Below are positions 1-5,412 of a stretch of 7,027 nt of DNA, in pieces. The stretch is taken from assembly GCA_018903055.1 (NCBI GenBank), contig JAHIPW010000087.1:1-7027 (forward strand). Reading direction: 5' to 3'. Made by a program: the position numbers and the translations under genes. The notes under the pieces were generated by a model, which was not told the origin of the DNA, did no database searches, and saw nothing but the letters and a program-made list of their open reading frames with translations. Source of the DNA: DRGV01 sp018903055 [NCBI: bacterium]. Lineage in GTDB: Bacteria; UBP18; UBA7526. The number at the start of each line of letters is the position of its first letter. The first letter of the stretch is position 1.

Positions 1-165
1 GAGGCTTACCAGGTAGCTTCCCAAGGCCTTGAAGTAATGGAAGGCAATGATAGCCGCCAAAACAATCCCCAGTAACTGAAAGACTTCTTTGAAGAAGCCC
101 TTGAATAGTCCTCTGATCAAGCCATAGGCCAAAGCAATAATAATTATCCCATCCAGCCAGTTCAT
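1..165 (-). CDS. cvpA: CvpA-family membrane protein, 3' end missing
   Basis: First 55 residues of a probable CvpA-family (colicin V production-like) inner-membrane protein; the rest lies beyond base 1. ATG at 165 has GGAGGG just upstream (complement of 169-174). The N-terminus MNWLDGIIIIALAYGLIRG reads as a transmembrane helix (about 3-20). A short basic loop KGFFKE with the family-typical R-G-x-x-K-G-x-x-x-E spacing follows, then a second hydrophobic helix VFQLLGIVLAAIIAFHYF (27-44). This WLD-hydrophobic-RG-KG-E-hydrophobic pattern is the standard CvpA beginning. In E. coli the family is linked to colicin V production and to envelope phenotypes; in other bacteria the function is unclear. It is codirectional with yqeY, 78 bp away. 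The fragment is short, so the family call rests on this pattern only. Confidence 0.8.
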   Translation of the reverse strand, partial: MNWLDGIIIIALAYGLIRGLFKGFFKEVFQLLGIVLAAIIAFHYFKALGSYLVSL

Positions 166-193
166 TTACCCTCCTTCGCTTCTCTCAGTCGGG

Positions 194-290
194 AGTGAAC
201 AGTGATCAGTGAACAGTTTACAATTCGCGTTGATTCGCGTTGGTTATTTAGGTTCATCTGTTTCTGTTACTCGCGTAGATTCGTGTTTTG
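194..290. repeat. Short repeat cluster spanning the yqeY 3' end and the cvpA upstream gap
   Basis: AGTGAACAGT occurs at 194-203 and 208-217. ATTCGCGTTG is a perfect tandem duplicate at 223-232 and 233-242. A related ACTCGCGTAGATTCGTGTTT at 269-288 lies inside yqeY and encodes its extra C-terminal tail. The gap 166-243 holds nothing else except the cvpA ribosome binding site. Confidence 0.7.
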
Positions 291-735
291 TAAGTTTTTC
301 TTTGACTAGATGACTGACTACCTTGCCATCTGCCCTCCCCTTAACCTTTACCATGACAGCGCCCATTACCTTTCCCATATCCTTTGGATCCTTGGCGCAC
401 ACTTCTTCAATGGTCTCTTCTATTATTCTCCCCAGTTCCTCTGGAGAAAGTTCTTCGGGCAAATATTCCTTGATAATCTTAAGTTCTCTCGTCTCTTTCT
501 CCACCAGTTCTTCTCTCTGGCCCCTCTTATATCCTTCGATAGCCTCTTTTCTCTTCTTAGCTTCAGAGCTTAAGACCCCTAGGAGATCAGATTCCTTCAG
601 TTCCTTATCCTTCCCTTTAGCAATCTCCAGGTTTTGAATCGCTGCCAAGAGGAGGCGGATGGTGGAGAGCCTCAAGGCATCCTTTTTCCTTAAGGCCTTC
701 CTCATATCCTCACTCAATTTCTCCTTTAGATTCAC
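244..735 (-). CDS. yqeY: GatB/YqeY domain-containing protein
   Basis: Member of the YqeY family, related to the helical tail domain of the GatB subunit of Asp/Glu-tRNA amidotransferase, which contacts tRNA; the standalone protein's exact role is not established. 163 residues. The start is GTG at 735 with GGAGG about 7 bases upstream, giving MNLKEKLSEDMRKALRKKD, the usual N-terminus. Family landmarks: LSTIRLLLAAIQNLEI (23-38), EAIEGYKRGQREELVEKE (64-81), YLPEELSPEEL (91-101), and DMGKVMGAVMVKVKGRADGKVVSHLVKEKL (119-148), the conserved C-terminal signature. Typical members end near residue 147-150; the extra KHESTRVTETDEPK is encoded by a short repeat-like sequence that continues into the gap. 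Position after rpsU is the widely conserved pairing. Confidence 0.95.
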   Translation of the reverse strand: MNLKEKLSEDMRKALRKKDALRLSTIRLLLAAIQNLEIAKGKDKELKESDLLGVLSSEAKKRKEAIEGYKRGQREELVEKETRELKIIKEYLPEELSPEELGRIIEETIEEVCAKDPKDMGKVMGAVMVKVKGRADGKVVSHLVKEKLTKHESTRVTETDEPK

Positions 736-802
736 CCCGCTCCTCCCTGTGTAAGAAAGATGTTTGAACTTTTTATAGCATTATTTTGAGGTATCAGAAC
801 TT

Positions 803-844
803 CAATAAGCAAAACAAGGTTCTGACGAAGTCAGGTTCTTATTG
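803..844. repeat. Nested hairpin between rpsU and yqeY
   Basis: Outer arms CAATAAG (803-809) and CTTATTG (838-844) enclose an inner perfect stem CTGAC/GTCAG (822-826 and 830-834) with a GAA loop (TTC on the minus strand). An overlapping alternative pairing joins TCAGAACTT (794-802) with AAGGTTCTGA (816-825). It could be an intercistronic RNA structure, a processing site or another repeat. No clean T run follows on the minus strand, so a strong intrinsic terminator is not supported. Confidence 0.5.
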
Positions 845-872
845 TGTTGGCTTAAGAAAGGAGGGGCGGGAT

Positions 873-1166
873 TCATCTTCTCTCTCTTCCTCCTCCTCCT
901 CCTCTTCCTGCTTCTCTTCCCGTCCCTCTTCCTGCTCCTCTTCCCGTCCCTCTTCCTCCTTCTGTTCTTCCTCTCCGTGCTCGAGCAAGCCTTTTTCTCC
1001 TGCGCTTCTCGGCCTCAATCCTCTTCCTCCTTTTCTTCTCAGAGGGCTTCTCATAATGCCTTCTCTTCTTTGCCTCAGAGAGAATGCCTGATCTCTGGAG
1101 TGCCCTTTTAAATCTCCTCAGGGCCTCTTCAATGGATTCATGCTCTCTTAGCTCTATCTTCGCCAT
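873..1166 (-). CDS. rpsU: Small ribosomal subunit protein bS21 with Gly/Arg-rich tail
   Basis: Ribosomal protein of the 30S platform near the anti-Shine-Dalgarno end of 16S rRNA, involved in initiation. Residues 1-65 are classical bS21: [20 protein letters not shown], then [21 protein letters not shown] with the family signature HYEKPSEK (37-44). The start is ATG at 1166 with AAGGAGGTG about 8-10 bases upstream, a strong site. Typical bS21 is about 57-70 residues; this one runs to 97, and residues 66-97 are low complexity (15 Gly and 9 Arg of 32) with 8-residue periodicity (GRGTGRGA / GRGTGREA). The tail is encoded by a polypurine repeat tract in which all three minus-strand frames are open, so the exact C-terminus is less certain than the core; a frameshift error or slippage in the tract would change it. 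yqeY follows 137 bp downstream, the common rpsU-yqeY pairing. Confidence 0.93.
   Translation of the reverse strand: MAKIELREHESIEEALRRFKRALQRSGILSEAKKRRHYEKPSEKKRRKRIEAEKRRRKRLARARRGRTEGGRGTGRGAGRGTGREAGRGGGGGRERR
876..976. repeat. Polypyrimidine/polypurine tract with 12/24-bp tandem periodicity in the rpsU 3' end
   Basis: On the plus strand there is no A in 101 bases and only five G (910, 922, 934, 946, 964), four of them exactly 12 bp apart. The 24-bp unit 908-931 recurs at 932-955 with one mismatch and resolves into 12-bp sub-units such as CCGTCCCTCTTC. The tract encodes the Gly/Arg tail of bS21; the +1 frame reads as Glu/Gln-rich and the third frame as Lys/Arg-rich. Confidence 0.9.
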
Positions 1167-1189
1167 TCAATAAACACCTCCTTTTAAAC

Positions 1190-1233
1190 ACAGATTTACA
1201 CAGATTAATTACAGATTTACACAGATCACAGAT
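1190..1233. repeat. ACAGATTTACACAGAT direct repeat upstream of rpsU
   Basis: ACAGATTTACACAGAT is perfectly repeated at 1190-1205 and 1211-1226, followed by a partial CACAGAT (1227-1233). AATATCA is also duplicated at 1251-1257 and 1259-1265. The array abuts the rpsU Shine-Dalgarno and would form its untranslated leader. I see no convincing promoter in 1167-1427. Confidence 0.75.
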
Positions 1234-1268
1234 AATTGGAAATCTTTGGGAATATCAGAATATCATCT

Positions 1269-1354
1269 GCCGACAGGTCGGCCTTGAGTTCGGTGTTCGC
1301 CGCCCTTGGCGAGCCTCGCCTTCGGCGGGGAGACTCCCAACTCTCCCTCAGGGA
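1269..1354. repeat. GC-rich cluster of short palindromes between the HIT gene and rpsU
   Basis: Short perfect inverted repeats lie almost end to end: GCCGAC/GTCGGC (1269-1282, 2-base loop), GGCGA/TCGCC (1308-1320), CGCC/GGCG (1317-1327) and TCCCT/AGGGA (1344-1354). TCTCG/CGAGA arms follow just beyond. The motif ACTCCCAACT occurs twice nearby (1333 and 1383). None is followed by a clear T run on the minus strand, so a mosaic of REP-like repeats fits better than a simple terminator, although the hairpins could still attenuate read-through from the HIT gene into rpsU. Confidence 0.6.
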
Positions 1355-1427
1355 TCTCGAGACCCCTCGGGACGAGAGGCGAACTCCCAACTCCGAACTT
1401 TCTGAATTCGTATTGCTTCGCACTCTA

Positions 1428-1772
1428 TTAACCTGGAGGCCAGCCGAGTTTCCTTCCTCCCAAGAGATGGAAGTGGATATGGAAGACCTCCTGGCCAGAA
1501 TCCGGACCACAGTTGGCTACTACACGAAAGCCACACTGGGCAGTGGACTTCTCCTTGGCTAATTTATTGGCCACTAAATAGATGTGGCCGATTAGTTCCT
1601 TATCCTCTTCAATTAAATCTAAGAGAGTCGAGATATGCTTCTTGGGAATGATTAAAAGATGGACCGGTGATTGAGGGTTGATATCCTTTATAGCAATCAC
1701 TCTATCATCCTCATAGACTATCTCACTCGAGATCTCCTTCTTTATGATCTTACAGAAAAGGCACTCTTCCAT
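1428..1772 (-). CDS. HIT-family (HINT-like) nucleotide-binding hydrolase
   Basis: Small histidine-triad protein of the HINT/PKCI branch. Such proteins bind purine nucleotides and hydrolyse phosphoramidates such as AMP-lysine or AMP-NH2; the physiological substrate here cannot be read from sequence. Of two adjacent ATGs (1775 and 1772), the second is preferred because AGGAGG lies 5 bases upstream of it but only 2 from the first; the product is 114 residues (MEECLFCKI...). From 1772, C4/C7 form a CxxC that may bind zinc, NPQSPVHLLIIPKKHIS (32-48) is the family core strand, and HIHFHLL (98-104) is the histidine triad with the catalytic middle His. It ends GGRKLGWPPG, the usual family terminus, so the gene is complete. 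A HIT gene between mtaB and rpsU is a known clostridial-type arrangement. Confidence 0.95.
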   Translation of the reverse strand: MEECLFCKIIKKEISSEIVYEDDRVIAIKDINPQSPVHLLIIPKKHISTLLDLIEEDKELIGHIYLVANKLAKEKSTAQCGFRVVANCGPDSGQEVFHIHFHLLGGRKLGWPPG

Positions 1773-1788
1773 CATAGCCTCCTCATTT

Positions 1789-1910
1789 GGTTGGGGTTAA
1801 GGTTAGGGTTAAGTTGTTAGTTTAGTTGTTGGGTTATGTAGTTAGTCTTTGAAGACCTAACCCTTACCGAACTACCAAACCCACTACCTTACCCTAACCC
1901 AACTACCAAC
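1789..1910. repeat. Imperfect inverted-repeat element, copy A (mtaB-HIT gap)
   Basis: About 120 bp filling most of the gap between mtaB and the HIT gene. It starts with four GGTTRR-like hexamers (GGTTGG GGTTAA GGTTAG GGTTAA). It then has a G/T-rich arm, a central hairpin GTCTT/AAGAC around 1850/1851, and an A/C-rich arm. It has 89% hand-aligned identity over 80 bases to copy B at 4035-4150, in the same orientation, with one extra hexamer. No open frame is evident. As RNA it could fold into a long imperfect hairpin. Confidence 0.75.
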
Positions 1911-1929
1911 GACTTCAAACTTTGGCCGA

Positions 1930-3252
1930 TTAAGCTAACCTTCCTATGACATATCCTTTCTTTATCTCGCCAATCTTTACTCTTACTATTTTATTTACCA
2001 AGTTCTCCGGGCCATTAAAAGCTACTTTTATATAATTGTCTGTGAGGCCAGCCAAATAGTTATTCCTTCTTCTCTTTTCAACGAGAATCTCTAAGGTTTT
2101 ACCTAAAAATAGCCTACTGAATTCTTCCTGCATCTTTAAGGAGAGCCCTAATAATCTTTCACTCCTTTTTTTGATCTCTTGTTCTCCTACCCTTCTTTTA
2201 AGTTGGGCAGCAGACGTTCCGGGACGAGGAGAGTATTTAAAGACGTGCATCTTAGAAAACTTCATCTTTTTGGCAAAGTCATAGGTATTCTCAAATTCTT
2301 CTTTCTCCTCTCCTGGAAAGCCAACCATAATATCAGTGGTAATCGCCACCCCTTTCATTTTCTCCCTGATTTTCTCTATTAAATCTCGATAATAAAAAGT
2401 GTCGTAAGGCCGATTCATTGCTTTTAGAATCTTATTGTCTCCACTTTGTAAGGGGATATGGAGATGAGGGCAGACCTTGGGAAGCTGGGCAATTCTATCT
2501 ATCAATTCCTCATTCAAATCCCTGGGTTCTATAGAACTCAATCTAATGCGCTTCAGGCCTTCTATTCCAGAGACCCTTTCTAGGAGTATGGCAAGAGCGA
2601 CTTCGCCCTGTACCGTATGGTTCAGGGTTCTGCCATTTAGGTCCTGACCCCAGGAACCCAAACGGATGCCGGTGAAGACGATCTCCTTAAAACCGTTTCT
2701 TACCAGTCCCCCTATCTCCTCCAAGATATTCTCTAAGGGTCGTGACCTCTCTTTCCCCCGAACATAAGGGATGATGCAGTAGGAACAATAGTTTTGACAG
2801 CCATCCTGTATCTTGACGAAGGCCCTGGTGTGCGAATGGTGTTTACTTACTGAAAGTGTATCATATCTTGAGTAAGAGTCAATATTTTTTACAAAGATCT
2901 CTGACCTTGAGTTCTTTTCTCCTCCATTAAGAAAGGAGGTTATTCCAATCTTCTCTCCATTTCCTAAGATTAAGTCCACTCCTTGAATCTCGGCAATCTT
3001 TTGTGGAAATCTCTGGGCATAGCAGCCGATAACGGCAACAAGGGCCTCTGGATTCTTTCTGATAATGTTTCTTATCTGCTGGCGGGATTTCTGATCGGCT
3101 CTATTGGTTACCGTACAGGTATTGATGATGTAAATATCTGCTCCCTCTTCGCTGGATACTATTCTGTAATCCTCCGTCAGGGCCTCTCGCATGGCTTGAG
3201 TATCGTACTGGTTCACCTTGCAGCCCAGAGTATGAAAAGCAACACTTCTCAT
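1930..3252 (-). CDS. mtaB: tRNA (N6-threonylcarbamoyladenosine(37)-C2)-methylthiotransferase MtaB
   Basis: Radical-SAM enzyme converting t6A37 to ms2t6A37 in ANN-decoding tRNAs; the cytosolic counterpart of MiaB and RimO. 440 residues, normal length. N-terminal methylthiotransferase domain with cluster cysteines C11 (TLGCKVNQYD), C46 (INTCTVT) and C77 (IGCYAQ); radical-SAM CxxxCxxC at C152/C156/C159 (DGCQNYCSYCIIPYVRG); SPLQS-type motif HLHIPLQSGDNKILKAMNR (263-281); TTDIMVGFPGE (305-315); C-terminal TRAM-like domain (about 378-440). GCKVNQ, together with placement after rsmE, identifies MtaB (B. subtilis YqeV) rather than MiaB or RimO. Residues about 207-218 (GRTLNHTVQGEV) look like an insertion of about 9 residues relative to B. 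subtilis, encoded by a palindromic segment. The ATG overlaps the rsmE stop (ATGA). Confidence 0.96.
   Translation of the reverse strand: MRSVAFHTLGCKVNQYDTQAMREALTEDYRIVSSEEGADIYIINTCTVTNRADQKSRQQIRNIIRKNPEALVAVIGCYAQRFPQKIAEIQGVDLILGNGEKIGITSFLNGGEKNSRSEIFVKNIDSYSRYDTLSVSKHHSHTRAFVKIQDGCQNYCSYCIIPYVRGKERSRPLENILEEIGGLVRNGFKEIVFTGIRLGSWGQDLNGRTLNHTVQGEVALAILLERVSGIEGLKRIRLSSIEPRDLNEELIDRIAQLPKVCPHLHIPLQSGDNKILKAMNRPYDTFYYRDLIEKIREKMKGVAITTDIMVGFPGEEKEEFENTYDFAKKMKFSKMHVFKYSPRPGTSAAQLKRRVGEQEIKKRSERLLGLSLKMQEEFSRLFLGKTLEILVEKRRRNNYLAGLTDNYIKVAFNGPENLVNKIVRVKIGEIKKGYVIGRLA
2606..2627. repeat. Imperfect palindrome inside mtaB
   Basis: 22 bp: arms CCCTG (2606-2610) with CAGGG (2623-2627) and ACC (2612-2614) with GGT (2619-2621), one T/T mismatch between them, and a GTAT loop (2615-2618). 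It lies in the apparent insertion encoding about residues 207-218 of MtaB and is flanked by a GCGACTTCGCC motif (2598-2607). Confidence 0.6.
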
Positions 3253-3998
3253 CCCATATCACCCAATTCATATAATACCATAGCTAAAGTTACAAGGCCC
3301 GCGGTTTCAGTGCGCAGAAGTCTTGGGCCAAGGCTTACTGGAATCGCTCCTTTTTTCTTTGCCGCCCTTACTTCTTCAGGGGTGAATCCGCCTTCTGGGC
3401 CGATAAAGACCGTGATTTTAGATCCTGGATCCTGGATCCTGGATCGTTTTAAAACTTCTTTGAGGCTGGTAGATGTCTCTTCTTCCCAGGGAATTAAGTT
3501 AAGGCTTTCTCTATTTAAATTATCAAGGGCTTGGATAAAAGGGATGACTTCTCTGACCTCTGGAACGATTGCTCTGCCGGATTGCTTTGCGGCCTCAAGG
3601 GCAATCCTCTGCCAACGATTCCTTCGCGCCCTTGCCTTTTCTTCATTCAACTTAACAACCGTCCTCTGGGTGATGACGGGAATTATTCTTTTCACTCCCA
3701 GTTCCGTAACTTTCTGAACAATGAAGTCCATCTTATCAGACTTGGGTAATCCCTGAAGCAAAGTTATTTCAATTGGTGGCTCGGTATCTAATCTGCTCTC
3801 TTCCAAGATTCTCCCGATTACTTCTTTTTTGTTGACTTGAATTATCTCCGTTAAGTATTCCCTTCCTCCTCCAGTGAAGACCTTTATTTTATCTTTCTCT
3901 TCAAGTCTTAAGACCTGGGCGATATGTCTTGCCTCATCCCCCTTTATGGTAACCTGGTTTTCCTTAATATCTTTCTCTTCGATGAAGAAGCGCCTCAA
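3249..3998 (-). CDS. rsmE: 16S rRNA (uracil-1498-N3)-methyltransferase RsmE
   Basis: SAM-dependent SPOUT methyltransferase that modifies U1498 of 16S rRNA in the assembled 30S subunit. 249 residues, typical of the family. An N-terminal PUA-like RNA-binding part (about 1-70, with GDEARHIAQVLRL at 20-32) is followed by the SPOUT domain: KSDKMDFIVQKVTELG (86-101), RWQRIALEAAKQSGR (128-142), the knot segments FIGPEGGF (198-205) and LGPRLLRTETA (223-233). The start is TTG at 3998: GGAGG lies 5 bases upstream, and the resulting (M)RRFFI matches the usual family beginning. No ATG fits better. Residues 185-193 (RSRIQDPGS) come from a 7-bp tandem repeat and lie in the variable linker before the knot. 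The stop overlaps the mtaB start by four bases (ATGA), implying translational coupling. Confidence 0.96.
   Translation of the reverse strand: MRRFFIEEKDIKENQVTIKGDEARHIAQVLRLEEKDKIKVFTGGGREYLTEIIQVNKKEVIGRILEESRLDTEPPIEITLLQGLPKSDKMDFIVQKVTELGVKRIIPVITQRTVVKLNEEKARARRNRWQRIALEAAKQSGRAIVPEVREVIPFIQALDNLNRESLNLIPWEEETSTSLKEVLKRSRIQDPGSKITVFIGPEGGFTPEEVRAAKKKGAIPVSLGPRLLRTETAGLVTLAMVLYELGDMG
3421..3445. repeat. 7-bp tandem repeat (GATCCTG) inside rsmE
   Basis: Three perfect GATCCTG units (3421-3441) plus GATC. As 25 bases the repeat passes through the reading frame without a stop and encodes residues about 185-193 of RsmE, just before the conserved knot strand. Confidence 0.85.
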
Positions 3999-4034
3999 AA
4001 ATCCCTCCGGATTTAGTCTTATGGTTAATTACTC

Positions 4035-4150
4035 GGTTAGGGTTAAGGTTAGGTTGTTAGTTTGGTTGTTGGGTTAGGTAGTTGGTCTTTAAACACCTAA
4101 CCCTTACCTAACTACCAAACCCACTACTTTACCCTTACCTAATAACATAA
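4035..4150. repeat. Imperfect inverted-repeat element, copy B (dnaJ-rsmE gap)
   Basis: About 115 bp, G/T-rich in its left half and A/C-rich in its right half on the plus strand, pairing imperfectly about a centre at 4090/4091 (GGT-n-TTTAAA-n-ACC). It begins with GGTTAG GGTTAA GGTTAG hexamers. Hand alignment of 4061-4140 with 1821-1900 gives 71 of 80 identical bases, so this is a diverged copy of the element at 1789-1910. The right boundary is uncertain (4140-4153). It has no coding potential and may be transcribed as an RNA hairpin within the operon message. Confidence 0.75.
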
Positions 4151-4176
4151 CCTGCATCAGATATCGACAGACTGCT

Positions 4177-5355
4177 TTATTCTTCTCTGCCTTTTAGGGT
4201 ATCTTTTATCTTATCAAGAACGCTCTTTTTGGAAACAGAGAGTTTCTCGCCCCCCGCTTCGGCAAATTCTCTCAGGATTTCTTTTTGCTTTTCATTGAGT
4301 CTGGCAGGTACCTGAACAATAACCTTTACATACTCATCGCCCTTGCCATGTCCATGGAGAGAAGGAACCCCTTTTCCCTTCAGTCTGAAGACTCTATCTG
4401 TCTGGGTTCCGAAAGGAATCTTCATGGTTGCCTTTCCCTCTAAGGTAGGAACTTTAATCTCCCCTCCTAATGCAGCGGTAACGAAATTAAGGGGTACTTC
4501 ACAGTAGAGGTGGCTTCCCTCTCGTTCAAATATCTTATGGGGGGTTAGACGAATGGTGACATAGAGATCGCCAGAAGGACCACCGAGCTCTCCAGCCTCC
4601 CCTTTTCCCCTCACTCTAATCGAGGTTCCACTATCCACACCGGAAGGAACCTTTAAAGATATTTTGGAAGCCTTCTTGATTTTTCCCCTCCCATGGCACT
4701 GGCCACAGGCGGCTTCAATCACCTCCCCCATTCCCCGACACTGGGGGCAGGTCTGAGAGAAAGTAAAGAAAGCCTGGGTATACCTTATCTGCCCCGTTCC
4801 CTGGCACTGGGGGCAAGTCCTCTTTCCCGTTCCGGGTTTTGCTCCACTTCCCCTGCAGGTGGGGCAGGTGACGGTCTGATAGATATTTATCTTCTTTTCA
4901 CATCCCTTGGCTGATTCTTCTAAGGTGATATCTAAGGGATACTCTAAGTCTGCTCCTCTCTGGGGTCTCCTCCCTACTCTGGTGCCAAAGAAGTCTCCAA
5001 AAATATCAGCGAAGGAGGTGCCCCCGGAGCCAAAGCCTCTCAGGATATCCTCGAAACCCCGGCCGCCAAAGATATTCCCAAAGTCGGCACCCCGAAAGAT
5101 ATCCTGGTAGGTATACTGTCCATCGATACCCGCATGGCCAAACTGGTCATAGGTAGCTTTTTTCTCTGGGTCGGAGAGAACGGCATAGGCCTCGGATATT
5201 TCCTTAAATCTTTCCTCTGCCCCCTTCTTTTCATCCGGAGCTACTTTATCCGGGTGATTCTGAAGAGCTAAGGTTCTATAGGCTTTCTTTATCTCATCTA
5301 AGGAGGCATTCCGATCCATTCCCAGTATCTCATAATAGTCACGCTTAATAGTCAT
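4177..5355 (-). CDS. dnaJ: Chaperone protein DnaJ (Hsp40, type I)
   Basis: Co-chaperone that delivers unfolded clients to DnaK and stimulates its ATPase. Complete at 392 residues, a normal length for type I DnaJ. Domains in order: J domain (about 5-70) with the DnaK-activating HPD motif at 34-36; Gly/Phe-rich linker (about 75-125) with repeated F-G-G and DIF motifs; zinc domain with four CxxCxGxG repeats (cysteines 164/167, 181/184, 203/206, 217/220); C-terminal client-binding domains (about 228-350). No key residue is missing. The ATG gives MTIKRDYYEILG, the standard family N-terminus. The upstream sequence (AGCGAAGCGAAGAG) has only a weak Shine-Dalgarno match, so translation may depend partly on ribosomes coming off dnaK. 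The downstream gap to rsmE is 178 bp and contains a repeat element where prmA sits in related gene orders. Confidence 0.98.
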   Translation of the reverse strand: MTIKRDYYEILGMDRNASLDEIKKAYRTLALQNHPDKVAPDEKKGAEERFKEISEAYAVLSDPEKKATYDQFGHAGIDGQYTYQDIFRGADFGNIFGGRGFEDILRGFGSGGTSFADIFGDFFGTRVGRRPQRGADLEYPLDITLEESAKGCEKKINIYQTVTCPTCRGSGAKPGTGKRTCPQCQGTGQIRYTQAFFTFSQTCPQCRGMGEVIEAACGQCHGRGKIKKASKISLKVPSGVDSGTSIRVRGKGEAGELGGPSGDLYVTIRLTPHKIFEREGSHLYCEVPLNFVTAALGGEIKVPTLEGKATMKIPFGTQTDRVFRLKGKGVPSLHGHGKGDEYVKVIVQVPARLNEKQKEILREFAEAGGEKLSVSKKSVLDKIKDTLKGREE

Positions 5356-5375
5356 CTCTTCGCTTCGCTATAGAG

Positions 5376-5412
5376 TGATTACAGTGATAAAAATCTGATT
5401 ACGGTGATAAAA
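5376..5412. repeat. 20-bp-period direct repeat in the dnaK-dnaJ gap
   Basis: TGATTACAGTGATAAAA (5376-5392) recurs as TGATTACGGTGATAAAA (5396-5412), 16 of 17 bases identical and offset by exactly 20 bp. The repeat fills most of the 69-bp gap (5356-5424). No CIRCE-type heat-shock operator (TTAGCACTC with GAGTGCTAA) is present here. Confidence 0.7.

Noticed and set aside
194-290. CRISPR array
   Set aside because: The repeats are 10-bp or degenerate, in direct tandem or with 4-bp spacing, with no regular spacers and no cas genes.
736-812. Sigma-70 promoter for yqeY (TTGAAG ... TATAAA on the minus strand)
   Set aside because: The spacing to TATAAA is about 22 bases and the alternative -10 at correct spacing matches poorly.
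839-1054. Separate acidic 71-residue protein overlapping rpsU in the +1 frame
   Set aside because: It lies inside rpsU, has no clear ribosome site, and its composition simply reflects the polypurine tract; kept only as an observation on the tract.
1265-1360. Rho-independent terminator after the HIT gene
   Set aside because: Stems are present but none is followed by a T run on the minus strand, so this is described as a repeat cluster.
1236-1562. Plus-strand open frame across the HIT-rpsU gap
   Set aside because: It runs through repeats and antisense to the 3' part of the HIT gene, with no ribosome site or recognisable product.
2983-3717. Long plus-strand open frame (244 codons)
   Set aside because: It is the antisense shadow of rsmE and mtaB, whose minus-strand products carry complete family motifs; the plus-strand product matches nothing I recognise.
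1789-4150. TTAGGG-like sequence as true telomeric DNA
   Set aside because: Only three to four degenerate hexamers sit inside bacterial intergenic gaps, within a palindromic element and flanked by bacterial genes.
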